Of a stretch of 64,000 nt of DNA, positions 21,902 through 34,300 are shown in pieces (position 1 is the first letter of the stretch; each line of letters opens with the position of its first letter). The translations under genes and the position numbers were made by a program. Source of the DNA: Drechslerella dactyloides (taxonomy: Eukaryota; Ascomycota; Orbiliomycetes; Orbiliales; Orbiliaceae); NCBI GenBank assembly GCA_020064725.1, contig JAGTWJ010000008.1, positions 620,001 through 684,000 on the forward strand. Reading direction: 5' to 3'. The notes beneath the pieces are model-generated. The model was not told the DNA's origin. It worked only from the letters and a program-made list of their open reading frames with translations, and did no database searches.

Positions 21902-24519
21902 ATGGCCCCGATTGATGCCATCCAGCTCTCCTGCACCAAATGTCGCTCCCGCAAGGTGAAATGTGACCGCGTTAAGCCCTGTGGGGCCTGCTCCATCCGC
22001 GGCGAGGCCAGAGAGTGCAAGTTCCCTACCACGGACTTCAATGACCGCCAGGCCGTCGACCAAGCGCTCGAGATCCGACGCCTGCGCAAGGAAGTCGATC
22101 TCTGGAAGGCGCGGTACGAAGAGCTCCAGAAGCAGAACTCCCAGCATTCGCTGCCTGGCATATCCGAAAGCTTTCCGGTCCTGGATACTCCCATGGACGA
22201 TGTATCCTTATCCTCGCCGTCGACGTCTTCCAGACCGTCGTTCTCGATATCTGTTGTGAAGCCCGAGCCGAGTCGGAGAGCCGAGCTGCTCGCCATCGAC
22301 GAAAAGTCACACCTTCACTTTGGCGCTCCTGGACTGTAAGTTAGATGATGATTTATATATATAGTATGGCCTCGAGGGATATCTCATTGCTAACGTGCTT
22401 CCTTTCGTTGCTCGCAGGAGCACCGTTCTCGACGAGGTAGACCGACGCATTTTCGTCTTAGTAGCTTCAGACATGTAGATATTGACTTGGTCTGCCCTTT
22501 TAGTTCACAAATATGCATGTCAAAGCACCGACAGCTCAACTTCATCCCCCACCTAAAGCCGTCGACGTTCTGTCAGCCCGGTACCCGCGAGGGTTCCCGT
22601 TTCCGACACTCTGGAAGGCGGTCGATGGCATCGCGGCAACGTGGGGGGTCCTGCCGCCTCTCGAAGAGGTCCTTGTTCACGTGGAATCGTTCAGACAAAG
22701 AGCGCAGGTACGGATGGGCTGCGCGATGCTTACTGCTTGTCACTTCGCTCCGGCCTCAAGCTAATAATTAAGTGTTAGTGTGCTTATCCGTACATCTACG
22801 CGGAACTGCAAGATGATACTCTCGTGCGAGAATTAATCGAAGGCGGCCTCGAATACGCAGAGAGGAAACCGAGTCTTCTCGCATTGATACTGATCAGTAT
22901 CGCTTTGGGAATACAGTGTTCAGTCTACCACAGACGAGGAGACAAGTGGGTGAAGGGCGCCATGGAGGAGGATCGTCGACTCTCTGAAGTATACTGTAAG
23001 GCATACCTAACATTTTAATTCTCAAGTCATGCTTCGAGAGCCAGACAGACGGTCGGATGTCGAGCTAACCTGCCTTATTCTACAATCAGTCGCTGCGTCC
23101 TTCCAGACGTTGCGAATCATGGGGTTCTCGAGCCGACCGGACGGCGCAACTCTGATGACGTTGCTTATGATGCTGCCATATCTCACCAACAGCGGCAGAT
23201 GCTCCGACGCCTGGGTCGTCCATGGCATGGGTATCCGGTAAGTGGAGGGCCAATCAAGCTAGTTAGGAGCAAATGCACGTACGTGTCTACTAACCACCCA
23301 GGGGCATCATAGAGTCGCCCAATCGATGGGCTATCACCGAGACCCTCGTCTTCTTCGCCCTGCACCGGCTTCGTCCGATGCCCACGTCCGACGGATACTT
23401 TGGTGGTGGGTTCTATACCAGGACGTCCACCTGTCGATGATCTTCGGACGGCCACTTGGAGTTTCCGGGATCGGAGACGTGCTGCCTCCCGAGCTCGTGA
23501 CGCCCATGCCGTCGACCTTCAAGGAATTCGTGCTCCCCTACACGGTATTGCTGCGGCAGATCCTATCCGCGGATGAGCTCACCGAGGCTTCCATCGATCG
23601 GATTACCGGAGAGGCTCTCGCGTTATTGCAGGGTCTGCCGAAGGTGCTTCAGTTCGAGCCGGAGACGTGGGTCAAGGATGATTTTGAGGGACCGACCTGG
23701 CCGATGAATATGCTCGCTGTCCTGCACGCTTCCAAGGTCCATAATATGGTCATCTTGCTGAACAAGAGGCGCAAGAATATCGAACACCCGCAGCCTGGTG
23801 ATCAAATGGGTGTAGGCTTGCGTAGGATCCTGGCTAGTTCGAGGTTGATCCTCAAGTGTCAGGAGTTCATGCACAAGCACGCAAGACAAGGGCTGCTCTG
23901 CTGGTACGTGCGACTATCGATATATCGATAGCTTCAATCTCGAGTGAGGTGGGATGTACGTGATGATGATGCTAACTTTCACAATCTAGGTTCTCGAATC
24001 AATGCTGGTTCAACGCCTCGGTAAGTGTCCGGCGTCCGAGGGGCCACCACTACTTCCACGCTTATACTGACACTATCATTCATCCAGATGATTCTAGGTC
24101 TGAACATTGTGGACCATGGCGACTACCCGGAACTCGAATCAGACAAGGAGGAACTTCGCAAATCGTACGTGCGTTTCCAGGACGAGGCATATCTCGGCAT
24201 CCACGAGCTCGCTGCCATCGCCGTCGAGCATCTCGGCCGGATGTTCCAAGAAGTCGGCATACCGATGGAAGGTATCGAGTACACTGGAAACAGCACTAGT
24301 GGCGTCAGTGCCAGCGGCAGCGGCAGCGACAACGGCAGCACTAGTCATCACAGCAGCACCAGCATTAGTGAGAGTTTGGCGGCGGCGACGGGGATACAGT
24401 TTGGTGCAGGCCAGGATGATTTCGGCGGTATCCCGCAGAGTTTTGGCTGGGGGTTGAAGATTCCGGATACGCTTTTCAAGAGTGGCGAAGTCTGCAGTAA
24501 TTCATGGCACTATCTTTGA
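21902..24519 (+). CDS. Zn2Cys6 (GAL4-type) fungal transcription factor
   Basis: The model has 691 residues from eight exons: 21902-22335, 22418-22436, 22504-22707, 22779-22995, 23090-23237, 23313-23903, 23990-24020 and 24088-24519, all in phase. The N-terminus holds a CX2CX6CX5CX2CX8C binuclear zinc cluster (Cys 11, 14, 21, 27, 30, 39), which binds DNA. A short coiled coil (ALEIRRLRKEVDLWKARYE) that probably mediates dimerisation follows. The middle matches the fungal-specific transcription factor domain: GMGIRVAQSMGYHRD, then WWWVLYQDVHLSMIFGRP. The end has a Ser/Gly-rich tract. The target genes cannot be told. An alternative first exon at 21601-21711 would splice in phase to 21926 (starting MDIRQLVQKPPP) and give 720 residues, so the true start is open. 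Confidence 0.88.
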
Positions 24520-26414
24520 CCGATTGAGTGCGTTCATGAAAGGTTCTCGATTGACAGCTACGGCTATGACGGCTATGACGACACGACATGATTTTGCTAT
24601 GGGATTTTGGGGATATCAAAAATTCTAAAAACTGTTCTGAGGGATTATTGTGAGCCTTGCTACATGGAGGATTGTTTGGCGTGTTTCTAGCGGCGTAGAG
24701 ATTACTGGGAAGGATGGACTTCGAGATCACAGCGTATCTTTGATAATGTAATAAGACAGATCTAAAAATATAGGGTTATGCAGAACCTATTAAAACTCAC
24801 GAGCGGAATGTTATCTTCGTACAGCTCGTAACGAGATATAGAAAAGATATATTCATCGAGTGTATGAAACTGCCACGTTGTTTTTCAGGATTGTGTCCTT
24901 AAAAATGGTTCGTGTCGAGCTCGAGCTCGAGCCTCGTTCTCGTTCTTCCACTATCGATATATATATCAACTAAGTAATTGTCTAGCTCGTCTTATTACCC
25001 CGGATAATTAGCTATGTTTGACGGAGCAGGATACGATAGAATCGATCAAGAATATCTTTAGTCTGTCTCTGAAACACTAGGGATTTCAGCGAAATCCGAT
25101 AGCCTTGATAGCGATTGACATGCCGTGCAGGAAACTATCGCAGGTGCTAAACCCCAAGCGCCTGATCCACTCGACCCATGGCTACCTTGATTTAACATGA
25201 CCCATTCTCGTCCCGCAGACAGGAGATTGGAGAGAGTGAGTGCTATAGCTCGAACCTCCAACCCACATCGTAGGATTTCGTGAAACAACGTCATGAGAAA
25301 GCTACGCAAGCAGCTAAATTAACATCGTTAGCAAATTCGAGCGAACAGCTAGCTAGCTCCAGCAGCAGGCATCGCTTCCCCCCACATTTTGTGAATTCGC
25401 GTGGCAGCTGGTTTTAGCTGGGGGCGCGGGATCGAATTCGGGCAGGTGAGATGGCCATGGCCCAACCAAGGGCGGGCTAATTAATGCCTGAAGCAGTAGA
25501 GACGGAGATCCGGCCGAACCTTTATAATTTGCAAGACTAGGCTGGGACCGTTCTGGTGCCGTGCATGGATGCATGCGTCTTGGACGCCGAGTCGAACTCC
25601 GACCAGCATGTTTGAACCCGTCGAGAATATAAAATCCGTTTACCCCTCCTTTTTGGCCGCGTCGGGCAGCACAAGACTGCGGCTTTAAATTCTGTCAGCT
25701 GCGACGATGCATCGATGTTGCGGGAATCGTAGTACCGTGGATGACACGCTGGATGGAGTTATAGTGACACTCGATACAAATACTCCTGTGATTACAGGTT
25801 CGCATTCGTCGGCAGGGCTGTCATCCTAATCCTAAGTACGTAGTACTCGCGGCTCGCCCGGCGCGGGTCCGTACATAAGGCAGCATGTATACATGTAGAC
25901 TCCTATGTATGTGATGTATCGATTTTTTCTTTGTCCATCCGATGGATATATAAACCACATCGCGGACTTCCTCGAACGAGATATAAGCTTCATGACCATT
26001 CGGATCGGAATTTGTAATATCGGCCTCGAGATATCTGGAATTACCCCCCGTCCAACTCGGCCTGCCCGTATCCTCCGACCGCCGTGAATCGAAGCTCAGA
26101 GCACTCGGCAAGGAGTGTTCGTCTGCATATAATTGTAGCCCAACCCTGCCCGCTTTCCCCATCGAGCAGCCCCATAGTTCTAGTTCGCCTGCTGCCACTT
26201 CCACTCATCCTGTCCGCAGGAATCGAATCGCTTCCCGCTCGCCATCCCATCTCCCTCTCTCGTATCCCATCATCCGTCCTTGCCCTCCCGTCTCCATCTC
26301 TCCCCTCCGCACGACAGGGTCTCATCGCCCTTGGTCCTTGGGAAACACCGCGATCCGCGACGGAGACCCACCGCAACACCGTCCGCAATCTAATCCAAGT
26401 TGCCTGCCTGCAAG
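24520..26414. other. intergenic, promoter of the Hsp70-like gene
   Basis: No gene is supported. The last ~250 bases before 26415 are C/T-rich, a likely leader. Frames at 25821-26499 overlap on both strands and lack motifs. Confidence 0.5.
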
Positions 26415-28659
26415 ATGTCCGAGCCATCGATTGACGACGATGCTCGGGGCAAGCGGACGGCAAGTGCCGCACCGGCCTCGTCGGGCAGCTCGGGGGCACC
26501 GCAGGAGCGACAGCAGGACAGACTTATCGTCGGCGTCGACTTTGGGACAACCTACAGGTGAGCGAGGACGCATTGCCGCGTTGTGCATGCATGCTTCACG
26601 AGATGATAAAAAAAAAAACTTTCCGCTGACGGTTGCTTCGAATTTTCTTTGCTCTGTGTAGTGGTACGTATACATCCACCCTGAAGCTCGAGTTCCAGCT
26701 GTGGCAGCATCTACACACGCGGAGTCTAACCCGGTCGATGGGTCTACAGGTGTCGCCGCCGTATATACCTCCACACCCGAAGATGTCGAAGTCATCAAGA
26801 CCTGGCCCGGCGGCAACGGCATCACGTCCGATAAAGTCCCTACCGAAATGTCCTACCTGACCACGCCTGGCTCTACCGGCGTGCAGGCTCACAAATGGGG
26901 TTTCCAGTTCAAACCCGAGGAAGAGCGACTGCGCTGCATCAAGCTCTTCCTGGACCGGAACCAGAAGCTGCCGCACTTCGTCTCCCCGCTTGAAACCGCT
27001 GCGCAGCTCCGGAAGTACAACAAGAACGTCGTCGACGCGGTCTCGGACTACCTGACGGCGATATATAAACACACGATGGACACGCTCGGCCGACGATATG
27101 GCGACAGCTTCATGCAGTCCACCAAGGTCGAGTTTGTGCTGACCGTCCCGGCCGTGTGGAGCGATGCTGCGAAGAACGCAACGCTGCAGGCGGCGGAGAG
27201 GGCGGGGATGGGCAACCGCCATGACCTGCGCTTGATTAGCGAGCCGGAAGCCGCGGCGGTGTATACGCTCAAGGCCATCCAGCCGAACCACCTGAAAGTC
27301 GGGGACAACTTTATCGTCTGCGACGCCGGTGGTGGTACTGTGGTATGTAGCAGGCACAGCATGCTATATAGACGCGTTAAGTCGGCAAAAGTGCAGCTGA
27401 GATGCTGATTTATCATCTTGTTGGTGTTCAGGACTTGATTTCGTATAGGATCACGCAAATCGCGCCTTTGAGAGTCGAAGAGTCGGCTGTCGGCACCGGT
27501 GGGCTCTGCGGTTCCGCGTTCCTGAACTACCGGTTCGAGGACCATGTGAAGTCGCGAGTGGGCGCGGCAGTGTACAATGCGATGAAACCGCGGACGAGGA
27601 TGATGGGACTGAAATACTGGGATGAGTATGTGAAGCGGAACTTCAACGACGAAGACCAGGAGCTGCCGGTCCCGTTCCCAGGATTGGTGGACAACGAGGA
27701 GGCTGGTGTGGAGGGCGGTTTCCTAGTCCTGACGAGAGAGCACGTGCGTGACATCTTTGAGCCGATCATCAAGGAGGTGGTCGAGCTTGTCGAGGGCCAG
27801 GTGGAAACCATCAAGAGGAAAGGAGGAGCGATCGCGGTAGGCCACGCACGCAGTTTTTACAGTACATCGTCGATGCAGAATCCCTATCTTGTGCATGTGC
27901 GCTGATGAAAGCGGTTGTTTCTGCAGGGCATTGTGTTGGTCGGCGGGTTCGGGCAGTCCAATTATCTCTACAACCGGCTGAAGAGCCATTTCAATGCTGC
28001 CCCGCCGCCGTATTCTGAGCGGCCGACGAATCACAGCATTGTCGAAGTCATGCAGCCCGTGTATGCTTGGACTGCCGTCGTTCGCGGAGCCGTGTTGCGT
28101 GGATTGGAGGGTTCCATGGTCGTCAGCCGACGATCGAGGTGGCACTACGGCACGAGCTACGCGACGGTCTTTGACGAGGAGAAGCATCCGATATCGGATC
28201 GGTACTGGTCGCCATTATGGGAGCGATGGATGGTCAGCGACAGAATGCAATGGCATATCGCAAAGGTACGCACTCCCAGCGGCGTGACATGCGGAAGGGC
28301 GGCAGCTAAATCAGTTACGATTCTAGGACGAAAAAGTCTCCGAGAGGAAGGCAGTTTCCTTCCATTACACGCGTAATTTCAGGCCCGGTCAGTCTCTGAT
28401 AGTCGAGGACGACTTGATCGCGTGCGACGCGGATGTCGCACCGGACTCCATGAAGAAGGGCCTGATCAACGTGTGCACTTTAACGACAGATTTGAATGCC
28501 GTTCCCAAGGCGCTGTTCACCAGACTGACGACAAGCAAGGGGATTGAATTTGACAATCTTGATTTTACACTGGACATGACGATCGACTCCGCCAGTCTTA
28601 TCTTCGAGCTGAAAGTGGACGGAGTGCCGTACGGGAAAGTGGTGGCGAAATTCCACTAG
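26415..28659 (+). CDS. Hsp70-like ATPase (HSPA12-type fungal family)
   Basis: The model encodes 604 residues from exons 26415-26557, a 2-nt exon 26662-26663, 26750-27342, 27432-27836, 27927-28265 and 28327-28659. It has the three nucleotide-binding signatures of the actin/Hsp70 ATPase fold. They are phosphate-1 VGVDFGTTYSG (about 39-49), phosphate-2 CDAGGGTVDL (about 239-248) and the adenosine loop IVLVGGFGQSNYL (about 383-395). Length and the divergent C-terminus fit the large family of fungal Hsp70-like proteins related to animal HSPA12, not canonical chaperone Hsp70s, and I see no EEVD end. Clients and role are unknown. The first 35 residues are polar and disordered. The Ser-Gly of the phosphate-1 loop is encoded across two introns, and only a TG micro-exon keeps the frame. 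Confidence 0.85.
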
Positions 28660-31324
28660 CTGGCCTTGCTTGTCACTACTATGCTTCTGGCGGACTGCCT
28701 TCTAGAGTACGAGTATACAACGAAGAAACCGTCTGTCCGCCAGTCGTGAATGTCATCGACGCATCGATACACCATGTCCAGTCTGAAAACCTGCCTAGCT
28801 TGTCGAAGTATTCTTGTAATGCAATATGTATGATGGAGTTGGATCTGGAATATCCCGTCATTTTTATCCATTTATTTCTTACTTTTATCTGTGTAACTTC
28901 TTCTTCCGAGCACTATCTTCCTCATTACACTTTCCTTACGAATACTCATGGATGTCTTAGCGATCTTACTGACTGATTGATTTACTCTCAAAAAATTAAA
29001 AAAAAAAAACGATACTGCCCCGCACGCACGAACCAACAAATATACATGCGCACCCCGCCTGATTCTTATTAGTCCCCTGTTGTACGTACGTAGAGCTCGA
29101 GCGCATAAAATACCATATGCGATGCATGCATGTCGAGGATAAAGATGCCAACTTGACCGAAAATGTGAGAATCAACATCAATGCACCATGCACCCATTGT
29201 CCAATCGTAGGCCGCCCGCGGAGCCGTCGATATCCAGCGGCCCGGGAGGGAGACTTGGATGTGTATCCGTACCGGTACGAGCGTCCTTGTCGGCGATCTT
29301 AGCTTAGCTGTTGGCCGGCGGGCTGGCGAATGATATCAACGCACGTACTGCGATACAACGGTGCCTGCTTAGGCTTCCAGACTACGGACTTCGATAGAGT
29401 AGGAGATGACCGCGGTTGATGTCGACGGCAGGCCTTGACGTCTACTATGTCTACGTAAATCTTCTGCAGGGCAACAAGTACGGAAGACTGAGTGCGTGTG
29501 CACATGTGTACGCACGACAGTTTCCTCCGTTCCGGCAAGCTGAGGAAGATTCTCACCGTGGCTGACAGCAAATGCACGAACGGTACGCTGGTTTACGGTA
29601 ACATAGTCACAGAGGCACCAGTTTTAACCCGGCATGAGCCCACTCACCACCAGTGTTTTCTAGTTTAAATGTACCGCCATGCAGGCGACCCGCAGCTGTC
29701 ATGCCGTAGACGGCAGGCTGGGCGTCGCTGAGAGGAGTTCCACAAAAATTCAGAACGGATTAATCGTGTTGTTCCGCGATAGGCGAAACCCCACGTCGTC
29801 CGTCTGACGAGTTGAGTTTGTAGCTGATACGATACGATGCGATATCAGGCTTCTGCTCGGAGCTACGAAATTTGAATACTGACCTTCCATGTCCCCTATG
29901 ATGGAACTCACGTCACTATTCCACCCCGCGTGGAAACATCTGCACGGGAATATGTGACCGTCCTGGCAGTTACAACAGGAATGCGACATGCAAGGAGGGA
30001 GGGGCCTGACGGACCTCAGAATGCCAATGCCGGGCGTCACGAGGAGCTATCCCAGGCGAGATTAGCTGCTCTCTGCTCAAGATAAAAGCACTTCCCCTCG
30101 AACCCCACTTTTTTTCTCTTCCATCCACAGTACAGCCATGTGGCCGGTGAGGAGGTAGGCACTATGCTTGTACCGTATACAGTTGTAAATGTATATTCTG
30201 TATACCTGTAGTCTTGTTAGCATCATGTACGGTTCAGGAGTAGCAGAGAACTGCAGACCGCCCGTCTGCAAGCTTGCTGGACAAGTGGAGAAGCACTTAC
30301 ACAGGTACCATCGAGATAGCACAAGTATACATCCCTTGAGATGTTCCAGGACCGGCAGCGTCCCGCCCTTTCCTCTGCAGCGCGAGTGCATTACCGGCCA
30401 AACGAGCGAGACATTTCAGCCAGGGCGCACCCCGCGCGCCTGAATCCGTCGACAGAGAAGGCTGGCAGCCCTCCAGGAAAGCAGGCTAGGGCAAGGGGAA
30501 GGGGCATTTCCCTCCGTCCTGCACACGAAGCTTCCTACTGTCAGACGACTAAGCAGCTGGAAGCGGCCGCTGTACCGTGAAGGAGGAAGCCCGTCAATTA
30601 AAATGGCCCGGCTGGTAGTCAGTTGGAATACTTAGTTCTTGCTCAATGCATGCGAGGAACAAGTCAGCCAGCCAGCCAGCCAGCTAACCCGTCGTTCTCG
30701 CATCGCCTCACTCGACTTCACTTCGCTTCACTTCGACTTCACTTCACTTCGTAGACACTCCGCCGACACTTTCGAGACCAACCGACTGACTGAATGACTG
30801 TGCCGACGAATATCTTCGCTTCTCCCTTGACCACGGAGCTCGCGCATTAGGACGTCGTCGTATCATTCAATGTAACCCGATCCCGCGGTTAGCAGAGTAA
30901 CAGCCGGAACCATTTTTCGATACGGAACCATAGCAGACCTACCTGCTAGCTTTCGTTCCCTCTCTTGGTGTTTGACCAATATCGCAGTGTTGATATCGAT
31001 ACGAAAGCGAAAAAAAACCCAGCTGTTCACCTTCCGCTTATTATTCTGCAATAGCTCACCTCGCTATCCTTTCTCTCGTCTTGATGCTCGTAGCTTGAGC
31101 GAGAGCTAGAGCTGCCTCTCACCTCCCTCGGCCCAGTTTCGAGGACGTCCAGAAGGGCCAATTCGCAAATCGACTGGGGCCCTCGGAGTCTTCCAAACCG
31201 GGATACCGACTTTTCTCTTCCTCCTCTTCCCCTCTCTCCGAGCTGTAGCAAAAAGCATCCCTCCGATTCTATCCTTTTTCCCACGACTTGCAACATAGGG
31301 GACCTTGCAACCCCTCTCTAGCAG
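28660..31324. other. intergenic, plus unresolved 5' end of the next gene
   Basis: No coding frame with a motif is present. The first 300 bases are likely the Hsp70-like 3' untranslated region. From about 30700 there are C/T-rich runs and a CAGC repeat (30665-30684). The first exon of the disordered-protein gene must lie in the last part. Confidence 0.5.
30665..30684. repeat. (CAGC)n microsatellite
   Basis: About five tandem copies of CAGC, followed at 30718-30755 by imperfect CTTCACTTCG repeats. Confidence 0.8.
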
Positions 31325-34300
31325 GTCCCCGCTCCCACCGTGACTTCCTACTCGTCAGAAGCCTTTTACGGGGGTGCAGGCGGTGGTTGGAGAGCACCAC
31401 CGCAGAACTCAAGCTATCAGCAGTCTGGCGTACCACCCTCGCCCAGCACCTATTCACCTTCGTATCGAGGTGGAGGAGGCGCCGGTGGTGGTGCAGGCGC
31501 TGGCGGCGACGAGTACTACGAGCCTTCGAGCGTCGGCTCCTCCTACTACGACCCTTCACCATATGGAGGGGGTGCTCCCGATTATCACTACCTATCCAGC
31601 AGCAATCAGTCGCAGCGGGCCTCGCAGCCCAGATCGCGAAACAGAAGCCAGAGCCACTCCCAGAGGGACCCCACCGCTCCTCCTCCCCCTCTGACCCGGG
31701 CCTCGACAATCCAGAGCCAGCACGCGCAGCACCACAGGTCCCAGTCCTTCAGCAGCTCGTCGAACCCCAGGCTAAACATCCACACCGGGGAGTCCGCGGC
31801 TCACGTCCACTCCCCGCGTCACGCCCCCGAGGACCCCTGGTCCGCCACCCGCCCGGGCCGGCGCAGCTTCACCCGCGAGCACTCTGACCGAGAACGCGAG
31901 TCCGTCCGGGAGAAGAGCAGACAGAAAGGAGGGGAATTCTTCCCCGCAGGGGCGGCCACCCGCCTCTCAGAAATCATCCCGGCCCCGACACCGCCTGTCC
32001 CGGAGATCTTCCCCAAGCGCGAGCGCCGCTCGAGACGCACAAACCGACCCTCGCAATCGTCCGTCAAGTCTGGGCTGTACGAAGAATACCCGTACGCGAA
32101 CGACAGCGCGTACGAGGAGCCGATCATCCCTCCACCCGCTCCTGCCCCGCCCAGCCGGCCGGAAAGCGTCGACCCAGACGAGCTCAAGCGCCGTGAGAAG
32201 GAAAAGCGGCGGGAGGCCCGAGAACTCCGTGCGAAGGAGGAGCGTGATAAGGAGCGTCATCGCGCCGAGAAGAAGGAGCGACGTCAGGAACGCGAGAGCA
32301 GCTTTGCCAGCGAAGCTTCGGATCCGTACTCGTACCAACCGCAGTCGGCAACACATTACCCGTCCTACGCCGAGTCGCCCTACGGCAGCTACACGGCCGC
32401 CCCGGATCCATATCATCAGACCGGTAGCCACGGCTCCCAGCACGGCTTCCCTGGCGCGGCTGCGTATCCATATATCCCTGGTGGGGACACGTACATTCCG
32501 CCGCCGCCACCACCGCCTGCGACTGAGACTTCGTTCGGGTACGCCGAGTCCGCGAGCACCTTTGCGCCGACATATGCTCCCACACCCCCTCCGCCTCCAA
32601 CTTTAACCCCTTCGCCTCTCAGTGCCATCCAGAGGGAGGGTTCGCGGGTCAATTCCCCCAGGCCTGGCAAGACAAGGACCGGCAGCGGCTCCTCAGAAGT
32701 CCCACGGCCCAGACACAGCGAATTAAAGGCGGAGGACGATTATTATCCCAGCGGCAAGGGCTCGGATTTCGAGACTAGCAGTAGGAGCAAAAAGTCGCGG
32801 TCAGCCAAGCTTGCTGTTGAGCAAGAGAGGTACGACAGCGGGAGATACTCCCCGCGCCCTCAGTTCAAGAGACGGGGGTCTGGAGTTCCTTCAGAGCGCG
32901 ATCTTGACAGGAAAGAGTCCATAGATATCGAGCGGCGTGGCACTCCAAACCTCAAGGCTATCGAAGCCCCTCCTTCGGTCAGGCGTCACAGGCGCCGAGA
33001 ATCAGAGTCTTACCACCGGGAGAGAGACGACGGAGATATCAGCGAGAGTAGCACTCCGCCCATTGCCATACCAGGCGTCGAATCGCGCAAGTCGCGGAGG
33101 ACCAAGACATACCCTTCGCTTGACACGGGCCGCAGCTACTCGAGTAGCAATCAGGGTAGCGTTAGGAGACCCCCTCTCAAGCTCCTAGACAAGCCTCGCC
33201 GCCGTTACTCGTCGACTTCATCTCGGCCGAACTCTGTTGCCGATTCGTACTCGCGATCGCCTGAAGAACTCACCGAGGAGAGCGAGTCGGAAGAAAGCGA
33301 ATCCGTTAGCCACAGCGAGTCAGAGGACGACGGCACCGTTCTAGGCGCCCGCGAGGGCATCAAACCGAGCCAAATCTCTGTAAAGAAAGGGTCTGGTAGA
33401 AGCTCGAGAAAGCAGGAGAGAGGTTCGCCGCTTGCGATCACCTGGGGAGGCGAGGACCTTGAGGAGAAGGAACGAAAAGATAAAGAGGAGGAAGAGGAAC
33501 AGGGAGAGGGGAAGCGTAAAACTCGACGACGCCAATCTCAGCGCAAGAAGCATCAGCTCTCCGTAGAAACCAGAGCTGACGACGAAGAAGAGCCAGCTGA
33601 GGAAGAGGAAGAGAAAGCCCCTAGAAGGCGCAAGAAGTCGAAGAAGGCCAAAGAAGGGAAACCCTCAAAGAAGAAGGCACCCGAGCTGGTCATCGAACCC
33701 GCTATCGCTGAAGGGTCCGAAGCAGTAAACGATTCCCAAGCAGTCGTTACCGACACCGAGGACGATAAACAAGACAAGTCTGAAGCTGAGGGAAGTATCA
33801 AGGTCCACTCACCAAGCGACTCAGATCACCCTCCGAGAAGCCACAAGAAGGTACCGGAGCGTTCTGCTTCGATCTCTCCGAACCCCACAGCGCTCCTAAA
33901 TATCCCTACTTCTGTATCACGTCCACCATCGTCGGACGGCAGCCGCAGACGCAGAAGGAGCAGCAATAAGAAGAGGTCGCCACCCAGGCCTCGTAGCCCA
34001 ACCAGTCTTTCGCATAGCGAAGCTAGCGCCAAGTCCGAAGAATCCTCTGAAGCCGAGTCTGAATCCGGGAGCAACAAAGCCAACGACGCCGAGAACGAGG
34101 TTCGTCAGAACTCGCAAGCCCTGCCAATTGCCATTCCGGGATCAGCTCCCCGGTCGAGAGCTTCAACCCCTGCGCGGTCTCCCGTCAAGAACAAGGGAAC
34201 TCCCCTGCTTCGTGCGTCGACGCCGAAGCTCCCAACTCCGACTGGTAGCGTCTCAGGTAGCCTAAGGCTTGCAGGCGCGCCTCGGAGACCACACAAACGA

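Noticed and set aside
31288..31887. 199-codon frame overlapping the disordered protein
   Set aside because: Frame-shifted shadow of the long repetitive-composition frame.
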